The translations under genes and the position numbers were made by a program. Under the pieces are notes generated by a model. That model saw nothing but the letters and a program-made list of their open reading frames with translations. It was not told the DNA's origin and made no database searches. A DNA stretch of 64,000 bases, taken from NCBI GenBank assembly GCA_013306675.1, contig JABLUY010000074.1, positions 62,001-126,000 on the forward strand. The letters run 5' to 3'. Shown in pieces: positions 1 through 10,604 of the stretch (position 1 is its first letter; every line of letters starts with the position of its first letter). The DNA comes from Thraustochytrium sp. TN22 (Eukaryota; Sar; Bigyra; Thraustochytrida; Thraustochytriidae).

Positions 1-1288
1 CCCGCGTCCCGATCGCCCAGCGACAGCGAGCGAGCCTCTGAGCTCCGCATCGGCCTTGCCTGGCCCGGCCGCAGAGGTCGCCTTCCGCCGCCGCGGTGGT
101 GGGCCTGGCCGCGATCGCGGCGCACCACTTGCGCTCCGAGCCGCTAGAGCAGAGCAGAGCAGAGCAGAGCAGAGCAGAGCAGAGTCGACGGAGGGACACC
201 GATCGAGCTGGTCGGCTGGGTGCAGCAGCAGCAGCAGCAGAACCAGCAGCAGCAGCAGCACCAGAAGCAGCAGGAGCAGAACCACGAGCAGCGCAGCACC
301 TCCTACCAGCAGCAGCGAAAGGAAGAGGAGGAGCCTGAGGAGTACTAGTAGGAGGTCGCCCCTTCCTGCTCGCGACTCTGACCCGCTGGTAGAAGCGCAC
401 GGCCGCGCTTTGGCCACCCGCCTGCAGCTCGTGCACGCGGCGCGCGGCGCGCAGCTGCAGCAGTTGCAGCAAGCCTGCAGCAGCCAGCGGTAGCGGCAGC
501 GGCAGCAGCGCGTGGCGTGCACGCGGGCGAGGGCCGGGAGGTCGATCTCGCCCAGCAGCCCGCTCGAGAAGAACCCGGCCAGCAGAAGGCAGGCCGGCGG
601 CAGGGAGGAGGCAGGCCACGCCGGCAGCGCAGCGCAGCGCAGCGCAGCGCGGCAGAGCTGCAACCTGAAAGCGTCCAGGGACGAGCGGGCCGACGCACGA
701 CGGGAGGGAGGGAGGGAGGAAGGGCTTCTGCAGCGCGAGCTACCTGCTCGGGATCAGCTGCCCGCAACGGCCTGCGGCATTGTCGATTTCCAAGTCCCTG
801 TTCGCGCCGGCGGCGCCAGCGAGGCAAGCGAGCGAGCGGGCGAGCAGGCGGAGCGAGCTGCCTGAGGCAGGCAGGCGGCCAGGCAGGCGGCAGGCCTTGA
901 TCGCAAGCAAGCAAGCAAGAAAGCAAGCGAGCAGCGCTCCGCATTTTCAAACCCCAAACTCGAACCAGGACCCTCGTCGCCGCAGCGCTCCTTCCTTTCT
1001 CTCTTCCTTCCCTCGCTCGCTCGCTCGCTCGCTCGCTCGCTCGCGCGCGCGCGGCTCGCGCGCGGCGCGGCTTGCGCGCGGGGCGCGAGCGCGCGCGGCG
1101 CGGCGGCGCGGCAGGCGGCCTGAGGGCGGGCCTGCCTGGCCGGTCAACGCCTCCATTCGCCCATCCTCAGCACTCCAGCACTCCGGGGCGCGGCGCCCCT
1201 CGCGTGTGCGCGCCTCCGGGGCGCGCGCTGAGGCGAGGCGAGCGCGGCGGCGCGGCGCGCGGCGCGGCAGGCGCGGCAGGCGCGCGGC
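1..1288. other. Gene-free GC-rich leader with microsatellites
   Basis: No open frame here resembles a protein; the frames that exist are low-complexity Arg/Ala/Ser translations of repeats. Visible repeats are an AGAGC run near 145-185, CAG-rich DNA near 222-275, GCGCA units near 625-650, a GAGG-type run near 706-722 and a CTCG/CTCGC run near 1013-1042. The last part (about 1050-1288) is extremely CpG-rich and lies directly before the kinase start, so it probably holds the kinase promoter and 5' UTR. No TATA box is evident. Confidence 0.6.
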
Positions 1289-2911
1289 ATGAGCCTGCTG
1301 CGCGGGCTGCGGCGGCCGTCGCGGCAGGCGGCGGGCGAGGGCGGCAGCGAGGGAGAGCCGGGCAGCGCGGGGAGCTGGGGCGGCCTGGGCAGGCGGACGG
1401 CGCTGGCGCAGCAGCACGCCAAGGCCAGGTCGGCGTACTCGGAGACGAAGAGCAGGGACGGCGACTCGGCGTCGGAGCTCTCGTGGGCCACGGATAAGTC
1501 GTCGTCGAGGGCGAGCGCCGGCCTCAAGGAGGCGGCGGCGCAGCAGCAGGAGCACAACGAGGAGGAAGAGGGGCACGACGGGGAGACGTATGCGCCGGTG
1601 CCCGAAGAGCGGCGCTCCTCCACGCAGAGGGAGGAGAAGGATGGCGCCGCGCGTGGAAGCGCCGGCGATCTCACGGCGTCGCACAGCAGCAGCAGCAGCA
1701 GCAGCAGCAGTGTAGGTGCGCCGAGGAGAGTCGCGCTCTGGGTGGACACGAACGAGTCCAAGGTCGGCGCCGAGGGCGCCGACGAGATCGCGATGCAGGA
1801 GGAGGCACCTTCCGTGAGCTACGAGGAGGCCACCGTGCAGCTCGTCTCCTTCCTTGCCGAAGGCAGCAGCGGCCGCGTCCTCCTCGCGCGCTGGGCCGAC
1901 GGCGACGCCGCCGTGGCCGCGGCCGAGAGCGAGGACGCAGAGGCGTCCGGGGCGGGCGCCGGCGGGCCCAAGGCCACCAAAGCCACGGGCGGCCCCGGCG
2001 GCAAGTGCAGCGCTGCCTCCGAGTCCAAGGCCGCCGACATTATGGACAACTACCCGTCAAGTCTGCGCGTCATGCGCGCCGTCACCTCAGACGTGCATCA
2101 GCACTTCGCGCTCAAAGTCATCGACATGAAAGACAGCGGCCTGCTCAGCACGGCTGCGCAGATCCAGCTCGAAATGGACATCATGCACGCGCTTGGCCAC
2201 GCGCGCACCGAGAGCCGATTCGTGGTCGACTATCTCTTTGCCGAGACCGTCGAAAGCCGCGCCTACATTGGCATGAGCATTTGCTCCGGCGGCGACCTCT
2301 TCACGCTGCTCAGCTACGAGATGCTGAAACCGGCCGAGGTGCTCTTCTACGCGGTCGAGCTCGCGCTGGGCATCCAGCACCTGCACGACAACTACATTAT
2401 CCACGGCGACCTCAAGCCCGAAAATGTGGCTCTCAGCCACAATGGCCACGTGCGCCTCATCGACTTTGGGCTCTCGGTGCGCCTCGACCCGGCGACGGAC
2501 CGCAACGCCGCCAACGGCCGCCTCGAGGTTCTCACCCAGTCCGGCACGCTGCCCTATTGCGCGCCCGAGATCATGGAGCGCAGGAGGCATGGCGTCGAGA
2601 CTGATTGGTGGAGCTTCGCCGTCATTGTCTACGAAATGCTCTTCGGCTGCCTCCCCTGGTACTCCGAGGACGACCAGGAGACCTGCAGCCTCATCTGCTC
2701 CGCGCCGCTCGAGCCGCCTCCGGATCAGACCGTCGAGCCGCGCTGCTTCAACTTGCTCGAGCACATGCTTGAGAAGCGCCGCGAGGACCGTCTCGGCTTT
2801 CACAACGGCCTGGCCGACATCGGCGCCCATCGCTTTTTCCGTCGTGTCGACTGGAACAAGGCGCAGCAGGAGAAGTACCGCGCGCCCTTCATTCTCGACT
2901 CCACTATGTAA
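1289..2911 (+). CDS. AGC-like serine/threonine protein kinase, non-RD type
   Basis: A 540-residue protein kinase. The first ~180 residues are low complexity, with a run of nine serines coded by an AGC repeat. The kinase domain follows: glycine loop EGSSGRV near residue 190, an acidic/Ala/Gly insert of about 60 residues, the ATP-binding lysine in FALKVID at residue 276, the catalytic loop IHGDLKPEN with Asp374, DFG at 392, and a GTLPYCAPEIM activation segment followed by DWWSFAVIVYEML. The DWW pattern and GT-PYxAPE are typical of AGC kinases. The usual HRD arginine is glycine (HGD), so activation-loop phosphorylation may not be needed in the usual way. The start is the first in-frame ATG. The substrate cannot be deduced. 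It converges on the galactocerebrosidase gene 140 bp away. Confidence 0.9.
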   Translation: MSLLRGLRRPSRQAAGEGGSEGEPGSAGSWGGLGRRTALAQQHAKARSAYSETKSRDGDSASELSWATDKSSSRASAGLKEAAAQQQEHNEEEEGHDGETYAPVPEERRSSTQREEKDGAARGSAGDLTASHSSSSSSSSSVGAPRRVALWVDTNESKVGAEGADEIAMQEEAPSVSYEEATVQLVSFLAEGSSGRVLLARWADGDAAVAAAESEDAEASGAGAGGPKATKATGGPGGKCSAASESKAADIMDNYPSSLRVMRAVTSDVHQHFALKVIDMKDSGLLSTAAQIQLEMDIMHALGHARTESRFVVDYLFAETVESRAYIGMSICSGGDLFTLLSYEMLKPAEVLFYAVELALGIQHLHDNYIIHGDLKPENVALSHNGHVRLIDFGLSVRLDPATDRNAANGRLEVLTQSGTLPYCAPEIMERRRHGVETDWWSFAVIVYEMLFGCLPWYSEDDQETCSLICSAPLEPPPDQTVEPRCFNLLEHMLEKRREDRLGFHNGLADIGAHRFFRRVDWNKAQQEKYRAPFILDSTM

Positions 2912-3051
2912 GCCGGCTAGCACTTACCCCTGCTCCCGGTCCTCAGATGCCTACTGACCCTGCCTACTAAATTCTTTACCTCACATGTATCTTAGAAAAT
3001 CCCATCTCAAATTTATGACGCTTCGACGAGTTTTGGTATGCCAATCATCCT

Positions 3052-5574
3052 TCAGGCGACCGTCGCCATCTCCTTGCCGCCCGGAGCCACCGAAAGGCAC
3101 AGAGCGCGGCCGCCCGGACCTGGAGTCCGCAACTGCTGCGTGTTTGGGTAGTACTGCCACGTCTTGGGCGCTTTCGCCTCGAGCGCCAGAGTGTTGTTCG
3201 CTGTCTTGGCCAAGAAACCGCCTGCGTGCCGCACCGACTCCAGCTGATTGCGCACGTTCGTGTAGTCGTTCCGGAACTCTTGCGCAGGCCGCCCGTTCAC
3301 GCACGGACGCAGCGCAAAGCCCGCGCCGTCGCGCGGTTCCAGGCACAGCGGCGCCCCCCTGCTCGCTGAGGCCGCGAGCCGCACCTGCCAGTTCGGCCGC
3401 AGCTCAAAGGCCTGGTGCATGTCGTGCACGCCGTTTGCAGTGCAAAAACGAAGGCTCACCGCTGCGCCATCGAGGGCCGCTACGCTCGTCAGCGGACCCA
3501 CCTGAGTCGCCCAGCGATCGCCCACGGGGCCCACGGAGAAAGAGGCGAACTCCACCGGCTCGTACGCGCTCACCGCCAAGGCGGCAAATCCACTAAACCA
3601 GCGCGAGAGCCTCACCTTGGACGTCAGAGCTTTACCGTCCAGACTAGCCTCCACCACCTCGTCGCGGACCGCCGCCAGACGAAGCTGATACCAGCGATCC
3701 GTGTCGAGTTGCAGGTCGCCCGAAGCCAGCGCGCCGCGCACCGCCGCATCGTTGAGGGGCCCAAGCGGTGGGCCCTCATAGCGAAGCACCCACTTGGACC
3801 GCGACACGCAGAGCGTCAGGCCATACTTCCAGTCCTGCTGCGCCCGCGTCACGACGCAGGCGGCCGTGCCGTCCGCGACCTTGGCTGGCAGCCGGAAACG
3901 CGTCTCTACGCGCACGTCCTCCCACTCCGTCATGCCAATCACCGTCAGTGGCCCGCGCTCTGAGATCTGCCACATGACCGGCTTGCCCACCGCCGTCTGC
4001 CGCAGCACCGCGCGGCCCTCCACCTCCTTCACCTCAAAGGCGCCGAACTGGTCCGACAAGTACTGCGCGTAGCAGTCGCGACACGTGTACCGGGCAAAGT
4101 CATCCGCGTACGGCATCGGAAAGGCCGGCTGTGAGACGCGCCTGGCCTGCGTCCTCGGCTGCGCCTTGTACGAGGTCTTGATCGTGCTGATCGTAAAGAA
4201 GCCCCCCACCGGCACATGGATCTCCACAACGCCGTCCGCGTCGACCGCGACCTCAAACGGCTCGAAGAGCGGCGCTGGGTCCGCCTCCAGGTTCGAATAG
4301 CGCCCCACGAGCTTCTTGTCGCGCGCCAATGCTAGCGCCGCGCCGCTGAGCTGGATTCGCACGGTCTCCGCAGCCGTGTCCCAGTGCGGGAGCGGGGGGC
4401 GTGTACACGGGGCGTGGTCGTGCGAGATCTTGACGATAATAATGGTCAGGTCCTCCCCGTCCGGCGCCACAAAGGCGTTGTAGAAGCCGCCGTGCGCCAG
4501 CGCGCCGGACCCGCGGCCCACCGGCAGGTACTTCCACCCGGGCTGCGTGAATTGGGTGTAGTGTGCCGTGGCCCACACCACCGGAAGCTCCTCGCTCTCG
4601 TAGTAGCCCGACCACGGTTGCACGGCCGTGAGCATGGACGACGCGTACCAGTTCGTACCGTGAAAGTATGAGCCAACCATGTTCCACATCAGGTTCGACG
4701 TCAGGTTCTGCTGCACGTAGTGGGACGCAATCACGCGCGCCCAGCACGCGGCGCCGTTCAGATCGTCGTACGACGAGCTCTCCTCCGCCGACCACATGGC
4801 CTTGTTCAGCGGCTGGCACTTTTCTTTAATGTTCTTGTCGTTATCGCTCGGGTAATGAAAGCCCAGGATGTCCACATAGCTCGCGTACTCGGCGTCCTTG
4901 CCCAGCGGCGTGCAGATACTGTCCGGGTCACCGTCGTTCGACACGATCTGCGTGCGCTCCATGCCGTGCGCGTTCAACGCCTGTCGGAGCTCACGCGTAT
5001 AGTCTTTGTTCGCGCCACGCTCGTTCCAGATACCAATGTAGTCAATCTCGACACCATGTGTGTCGCGCGCGCCCAGGAGCCACTGCAGCGTGTAGTTCGC
5101 GGTCTTGGCCGGATCCCTGAAAGGGTTATTCTTCGCCTCGTTGCCCAGCCAGCTCGGAAACGCCCATGGCAGCCCGTACGTCTTGATGGCCGGGTTCCGC
5201 TTCCTCGCCTCGCGCAGCAACCACCACTCGTACCCGCGCGTCAGGCTCAAGTCCCCCTCGCTGTGCATGTGGGATGTCTCTGAGCCATCCGTCGACTGCG
5301 CGTCACCGCCAATCTCCACCTTGAACATATGCAGCGACGCCGCGTAGTTCGGCTTGAACATGAGGTCCAAGATCTCCTCGATCACTTCCTCCGGGTACTC
5401 CACCAGGAGCCTGCTCGTCGCGCCGCCGCCAGAAATGGCGCCGATGCCGTCAAACCGCGTCAATTCCTCCAGTTCCGCCTTCTTGCCCCATCCCACCGTC
5501 CACGTCGGCGCCTTGGTGGCCGTGGCCAGCTGCAGGAGCGCCGCCACGGCCGCCACGGCCAGGACGGTCCTCAT
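3052..5574 (-). CDS. GALC: Secreted/lysosomal galactocerebrosidase (GH59)
   Basis: An 840-residue glycoside hydrolase of family 59, which removes galactose from galactosylceramide and related lipids. The chosen ATG gives a clean signal peptide (MRTVLAVAAVAALLQLATAT); frame upstream to 5994 stays open but looks like non-coding sequence. The catalytic TIM barrel has FDGIGAISGGGATSRLL at the front, the predicted acid/base Glu185 in IGIWNERG and the predicted nucleophile Glu264 in MWSAEES. A beta-sandwich/lectin-like region follows, as in animal GALC. The protein is about 150 residues longer than human GALC; the C-terminal ~170 residues (CLEP, CVNGRPAQEF, ALCLSV) look like a ricin-type beta-trefoil, which is inference. 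Lysosomal or secreted location is inferred from the signal peptide. Confidence 0.9.
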   Translation of the reverse strand: MRTVLAVAAVAALLQLATATKAPTWTVGWGKKAELEELTRFDGIGAISGGGATSRLLVEYPEEVIEEILDLMFKPNYAASLHMFKVEIGGDAQSTDGSETSHMHSEGDLSLTRGYEWWLLREARKRNPAIKTYGLPWAFPSWLGNEAKNNPFRDPAKTANYTLQWLLGARDTHGVEIDYIGIWNERGANKDYTRELRQALNAHGMERTQIVSNDGDPDSICTPLGKDAEYASYVDILGFHYPSDNDKNIKEKCQPLNKAMWSAEESSSYDDLNGAACWARVIASHYVQQNLTSNLMWNMVGSYFHGTNWYASSMLTAVQPWSGYYESEELPVVWATAHYTQFTQPGWKYLPVGRGSGALAHGGFYNAFVAPDGEDLTIIIVKISHDHAPCTRPPLPHWDTAAETVRIQLSGAALALARDKKLVGRYSNLEADPAPLFEPFEVAVDADGVVEIHVPVGGFFTISTIKTSYKAQPRTQARRVSQPAFPMPYADDFARYTCRDCYAQYLSDQFGAFEVKEVEGRAVLRQTAVGKPVMWQISERGPLTVIGMTEWEDVRVETRFRLPAKVADGTAACVVTRAQQDWKYGLTLCVSRSKWVLRYEGPPLGPLNDAAVRGALASGDLQLDTDRWYQLRLAAVRDEVVEASLDGKALTSKVRLSRWFSGFAALAVSAYEPVEFASFSVGPVGDRWATQVGPLTSVAALDGAAVSLRFCTANGVHDMHQAFELRPNWQVRLAASASRGAPLCLEPRDGAGFALRPCVNGRPAQEFRNDYTNVRNQLESVRHAGGFLAKTANNTLALEAKAPKTWQYYPNTQQLRTPGPGGRALCLSVAPGGKEMATVA

Positions 5575-6333
5575 GGCACCGACGCCCTCTTGCACGACGA
5601 GCGCAACCTGGGCGTCCGAGCGCGAGGTGGCTGCCCGAGCGAAAGCTGCTTGTCCACGCGCCCAAGCCCCAGCTGGTCGCCTGCGCCGGCCGCGCCGCTT
5701 TGCGCCAGCCCAAGCTGCGATCTGCAAGGGTCGGTTGCCGGGCTTGGAGGCGAGCTCGATCGATAATCCTGCATCCAAACTCAATAGGACCTTCCTAGGG
5801 GAAACCCTAGACTTCAGAGGGCACCTTACCCTTCCGCGGCCACGCGGCGCCAGCGCCATACCATAGTATAAATGATAGGCGCCTGGCGGTTTCCGTAGTG
5901 TGACTGGACTCACGCGGTCGCACCGGCAGGCGATCTTCAGAACCGAGTCTGCGTGCCTCTTTGGCGACTCGCAAGGCTGCATGCTGCATGTCAAGGCACC
6001 GCATCAAGCAGCAGTTCACTAGGTTACCTAGTAGCTAGCGCCCCTGGTCTGTCGGATGCTCGCTTTTGGGCCGGCCAGCACAGGACCAAACATTTTCACA
6101 AAGACGGACTCTACTGCAGGGACCAAGCCTGCGTGCGCCCTGCTGGCTGGCGAGCGGCGATCGAGGCCAAGCGGAACGAGCAGCTAGCTCTCTCTGTCTC
6201 TCTCTCTGTCTCTCTCTGTCTCTGTCTTTCTCTCTCTCTCTGACTGTCTCGTTTCTCTCGTTCGATCGCTGGCTTTCCTCCTCCGAGTCCTTTCGTCCCA
6301 TTCATTCTTGCATTCATTCTTTGACGACAGTTC
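5575..6333. other. Spacer with CT-rich microsatellite
   Basis: This holds the upstream region of the galactocerebrosidase gene and the 3' flank of the USP22-like gene (both on the minus strand). A pyrimidine run of CTCTCTGT units spans about 6187-6243. No gene is recognised. The DNA is less GC-rich than the neighbouring coding regions around 5760-6060. Confidence 0.5.
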
Positions 6334-8795
6334 TCAAGGTTCGCGGCGTGTGTAAAAGAGCATGTAAGGCTGAGATGCGAGCACATCCTTGCGTGCCACG
6401 CGGTAGACGAAAATGTCGTCGCACTTGTACCAGCAACCGTGGTGCAGAATGAAGCAAAAGTAGTGACCGCTGTCGATGTTGCCTGTGTGCTGAATGACAC
6501 CACAGAGGTCATAGAGGTGCGGGTCGACGGCAGTTCCGCTCTGCGCGACGTGTGTGGAGAGATCAAGGCCGGCGTCGGGGAAAACAATGCTCTGGTCGGA
6601 CTTCTGGGAGACCCCGGTCTGCGGGTTGGTCTTGAAACGCTTGATGTGAAAGCAGAGCACGGGCGGGAGCTGCGAGAGACGCAGCCGCTTAGAACAGCGG
6701 TCCTTGCGCGTCTTGCACTTGCCACAGTCGATGGCTGCCATAAGCGTTTCAGGCGCGAGAAATTTCTCAATCATGGACTCGAGTGTGATGGGGGGCGCAT
6801 AAAAGCTCGGGCTTCGTGCGAGCAGACTGCCACGCGGACTCTGTGGGGGCGCGCGCTTGGTGTCCACCGTCAGCCCACAGCCGTTCGCTCGAGTCTGCGA
6901 AGGCGACTTGCTCGCGGAACGAGCCCGCGTCCGGGGCGTGCTCCCATCGCCATTGCGGGCTGCCTCGGTCTTGGTCTGTACGCCTTCGCCCTCGCCCTCG
7001 CCCTCGCCCTTGCCCTCGCCCTCGCTCACGCCCTCGCCCTTGCCGCCTTCCTCGCCGCGGTCGTCTTTCCGGTTGGCCTGGTCGCTCCCGAGCGCTCCCG
7101 AGACCTCTGGCGTCGGCTCCTGGTCCGCAGGGCAGTCAAGCGAGATATCCAAAAAGGGCTCGTAGGACTTGGATACCTCGCCGCAGGCGCTGCACTGGAT
7201 CTGCGAGCAGAGGATACCGCCGAGCGACTGATGCATGACGCAGTCGCACAGCCTGCGCGAGCCGTCCGCGTCCACGCGAATTACGTCGTTGTCCGGCTTG
7301 CCCGAGGCGGTATGCACACTGTTGATGACGAAGCTGAAGAACTCGTGCGCGTCCTGCTGCATATAGCCGGACAACCACGGCGCGTGCTGCCACGTGCTGT
7401 AAAGGAAGTGATTGAGCATGATGGGTCTGCTAGCCATCGGCCCGCAGTACATGTCCTTGACCGTGGACTCGAGCTCGCACCCGATGCAACCGGAGGCGAT
7501 CTTCGGGTCCAGGACAGCGGGCAACGCCGGCTGCGGGGCCAGCGACGGCGCCACGTCGCTCGCAGGCGAGTCGCGCAGCGCGGTGGGCGACGCGCTTTCA
7601 CCCGGATCTGAACTCAGCCGCGAAGGCGTCGGCGTGGGGGACGGCGAGGGCGGCGAGGGCGTCTGCTGCTGGGCGCGGCGCTCCTGCCCGCGCGCTGAGT
7701 TGGCCTTGCGCGCTGCGACGCGCGCCTTGGCAACGGCGCGCGCCGCCGCAACAGCGGCCGGATCGCCGCTGCGCACCAGGTCTTCCAAAGTCTGGCTCCA
7801 CGGCCGCTGCCAGGCAACGCCGTAGCGCGCGAGGAAGTTACCGTCGCGCTCCTGCGTCCACGACAGGAGCACGTTGCCGGCCTTACGCCGCCGCTTACGC
7901 TTCTTGGATGCCTCGTCGGCGCCGCCCGCGCCGTTGGCGTCGTTGCCGCGCCGCGCCCCCGCCCTGGTCTTGCCGCCGGCCTTGGCCTTGCCGTTCTTGG
8001 CAGCGAGCGATACGAGCTTCTCGCGCTCTGCCCGGCTGCGCTCCAGCAGCGCATCAAGACCTCGCCCCAGCGCCGCGCACTCGGGGCTCGCCTGGATCGC
8101 TCGCGCCACGGTGCACTTGTCACGGTGGCCCGACGTCAAGAAGTAGTCGCGAATCCTGCGCTGCTGAGCCAGCACCTGCAGCACCGAGTTCATATAGCAC
8201 GTGTTGCCCAGGTTGCACAGACCGCGCAGGCCGACGCCCGGCTCCAGCGCGCAGAAGCGCCCGCGGTTCCCAGAGCTGAGCAGCGCGTGGCACCTCGCCG
8301 CGTCAAACTCCGCATGGTACACCACGTCCTCGCACGCGCTGCAATACACTTGCAGCAGGTCGAGGTCCACGCTCAAGCTCGCCTCCTCGCACGCCTCGCA
8401 CCGCGCGCCCGCCACTGCGCCGCTGCACCGCAGGCACCGCCGACGCGCCGGCCGCTTCGCGCGCAGGGCCGCGCTCAGCGCTTCGAAGGAGGACGCCTCC
8501 GCCTCCTCCGCCACCTGCGCCTCTGCCTCCGGCGCCGGCACGTCCACCAGCGCAGCATCGCTCGGCTCGCGGCTCGACTCCGTAAAGCACGCGCTCCAGA
8601 ACGCGCTCAGCTCGTCCAGCTCATCGCCCTCGCCGGCCGCCGCCACGTGCGGGCACACGAACGACCCATTGTGCCCGTACCGCGCCGCCTTGGCGCCGCC
8701 CTTGGCCTTGGTCTCTGCCGCCTGCTCCTGCTGCTCCTGCTGCTCCTGCTGCTCCTGCTGCGCCTGCGCGGGCTCGCCGCCGCCCTTGGCGCCCG

Positions 8796-8827
<32 letters not shown>

Positions 8828-8853
8828 GCCGCCGCCTCCACCGCGCACGCCAT
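6334..8853 (-). CDS. Ubiquitin-specific protease, USP22/Ubp8-like (SAGA DUB type)
   Basis: An 839-residue deubiquitinase. A ZnF-UBP-like N-terminal zinc domain shows FVCPH, CLRC, CEAC and VYCSACEDVVYH. The USP catalytic domain has the Cys box GLCNLGNTCYMN (Cys219), a QQDAHEF box, and the His box IDSGHYFCF (His797). The ZnF-UBP plus USP order and the VYCSACEDVVY signature resemble USP22/USP27/Ubp8, the histone H2B deubiquitinase of SAGA. Large inserts are low complexity, including a GEGEGEGKGEG stretch coded by a CCCTCG-type repeat near 6980-7040. The first ATG is at 8853; the frame upstream to 9066 is open but has no ATG. Membership of SAGA is inference. Confidence 0.85.
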
Positions 8854-9190
8854 GCCGCCGCCGCCGCCGCGGTCGTCCCCGCCGCCGCGCCGCGCCGCGC
8901 CGCGCCGCCGCCCGCCGCCCGCCGCCCGCCGCCCGCCCGCGGCCGCGCCGCCGCCGCTCCGGGTCTGCTCGCGCGCACGACGCCGCCAGGCCGGCGAGCC
9001 CGAGGGCGGCGCCGAGGACGACCGCGGCGGCGGCGGCGACCCGGACCTGGGCGCGGAGGCCGCCACGGCACGCGCAGGCGCGCGAGCGAGGCGGCGATTT
9101 GGGCGGGCGGGCCCGGGCGGGCGGAGGTCGTCGCGATCGGCCCAGCCAGCGTCGCGGCCAAGGGAAGAGCGTCGTGGTTATGAACATGTC

Positions 9191-9751
9191 TTACAGGAAG
9201 CTCATGAGCAGGAGCGCGTTGAGGACGCCAAAGAGGCCGCCGACGAGCACCTGGGGGACGGTGTGGGGAGCGCGAGCCTTGCCGTTGACGTGGACGGTGA
9301 GCGTGCCGCCCTGGCGGACCCTGGAGAGCGTGGTGAGCGTGGCGATGGCGAGCACGAAGAGCACGGAGAGCGCTGCGCCGAGCGCGCCGCGCGAGTCGTC
9401 GTTGATGATCTCGCGCACGAGGAGCGAGGCGGCGAACCAGGCGGTCTGTGCGTGGCCGCTAGGCATGCCGGACGTGGTGCTGATCTTCGGGTTGTGGCTC
9501 GGGTAGATGCCGGTGTCCATGGCGCCCTCGGGGCGGCGCACCCAAGGCGTGTCCTTGCCAAAGACCGCCTTGCAGGCGGCCTTGTACGCATGGTTGGTGG
9601 CCTCGTTGGCGACAAGCGCCACGAGCAGGCCTGCGCCGCGCGCGCTGCCAAAGACCGCCGCGTAGGCCGCCGCGCCCGCGTAGAGCGAGTACGGCAGCGT
9701 GCGCAGCACGTTCGCCGGCAGCGCGCGCGCGTCGGACGCCTCCGTGGACAT
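9191..9751 (-). CDS. PAP2-family membrane phosphatase (DOLPP1-like)
   Basis: A 186-residue membrane phosphatase. The acid-phosphatase (PAP2) motifs are visible: K66...R73P74 (KDTPWVRRP), PSGH at residues 97-100 within SGMPSGHAQ, and SR at 143-144 followed by HTVPQV at 163-168. The family nucleophile is the second His (His163). The final position is Gln where many PAP2 enzymes have Asp; dolichyldiphosphatase-like members also carry Gln there. Thirteen extra residues lie between SR and the His. Hydrophobic segments near 30-50, 100-115, 122-142 and the C-terminus fit a multipass protein. A lipid pyrophosphate substrate is inferred. The start is the first ATG; the upstream frame lacks one. Confidence 0.8.
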   Translation of the reverse strand: MSTEASDARALPANVLRTLPYSLYAGAAAYAAVFGSARGAGLLVALVANEATNHAYKAACKAVFGKDTPWVRRPEGAMDTGIYPSHNPKISTTSGMPSGHAQTAWFAASLLVREIINDDSRGALGAALSVLFVLAIATLTTLSRVRQGGTLTVHVNGKARAPHTVPQVLVGGLFGVLNALLLMSFL

Positions 9752-10224
9752 CTTCGCACGCTGCGGCGGCCGGGCGCCACGCTCGCGCTCGCCCCGTCCG
9801 CGCCGCGACGCGCCGCGACGCGCCGCAGCTGCCCGCACGCGGAGGCGCGGAGTGGACTTGGCAGCTGCGCGGTCACCGTGACGACCCGGACTCGGATGGA
9901 TGACTTAGATCAGATGGGCCTCTACGACGCACTGGACGCCGGCGCCAGACCCCGAAGCCGCGAGCGTCTGCGCGCCGGCGCCGGCGGGCGGCGGGCGGCG
10001 GCGAGCGCGACCTGCCAGCGAGCCAGGGCGGCGCCCTCGCCCGCCTCGCGCGGTCCGGAGCCGGCCGCTGCGGCGGCGACGGGAATGGGAAGCGGCGCGA
10101 GCACCAGCCAGCCGGTCGTTAGCTAGCTGGCGAAGCTTGCGGGCGGACTCCGCCGCGCGGACAGCGACGAACACGGCGAGGAGGGGGTCGCAGGACGCGC
10201 GGCGAGAACGCCCCGTTTTCTGCA
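9752..10224. other. Divergent promoter region, PAP2 / methyltransferase
   Basis: A GC-rich spacer between the minus-strand PAP2 gene and the plus-strand methyltransferase gene. It probably contains both promoters and 5' UTRs. No conserved gene or TATA box is seen; the open frames crossing it have low-complexity Arg/Ala composition. Confidence 0.45.
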
Positions 10225-10563
10225 ATGCACGCCGCTGCGCCGTTGCCCGCGGGTGCGTGCCACGGTGAGCGTCGCGACGGGCCTAACCATCACATTGGGC
10301 CGCACTCCACCATGGAGCGCCATCGTGGCTCGCAGCAGGGGCAGCATCAGCAGGTGCAGCATCAGCAGCAGCAGATGCTACCGCAACCTGCCGTCTTGCG
10401 TCAGCACCAGCACCAGCACCAGCACCAGCATCAGCAACATCAGCAGCCACCGCAGCTGCACCAGCTTCAGCTTCAGCGGCACACGCACCACGCGGCCGAA
10501 GACGCCGGCCACGTCCATCATCACCACGAGCACGAGGACGAATCGGATGTGGAGAATTTTCAT

Positions 10564-10604
<41 letters not shown>

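Noticed and set aside
1-950. Possible coding frames in the first kilobase
   Set aside because: All are low-complexity translations of microsatellites on both strands.
5575-5994. N-terminal extension of galactocerebrosidase
   Set aside because: The ATG at 5574 is followed by a perfect signal peptide; the extension has no conserved feature.
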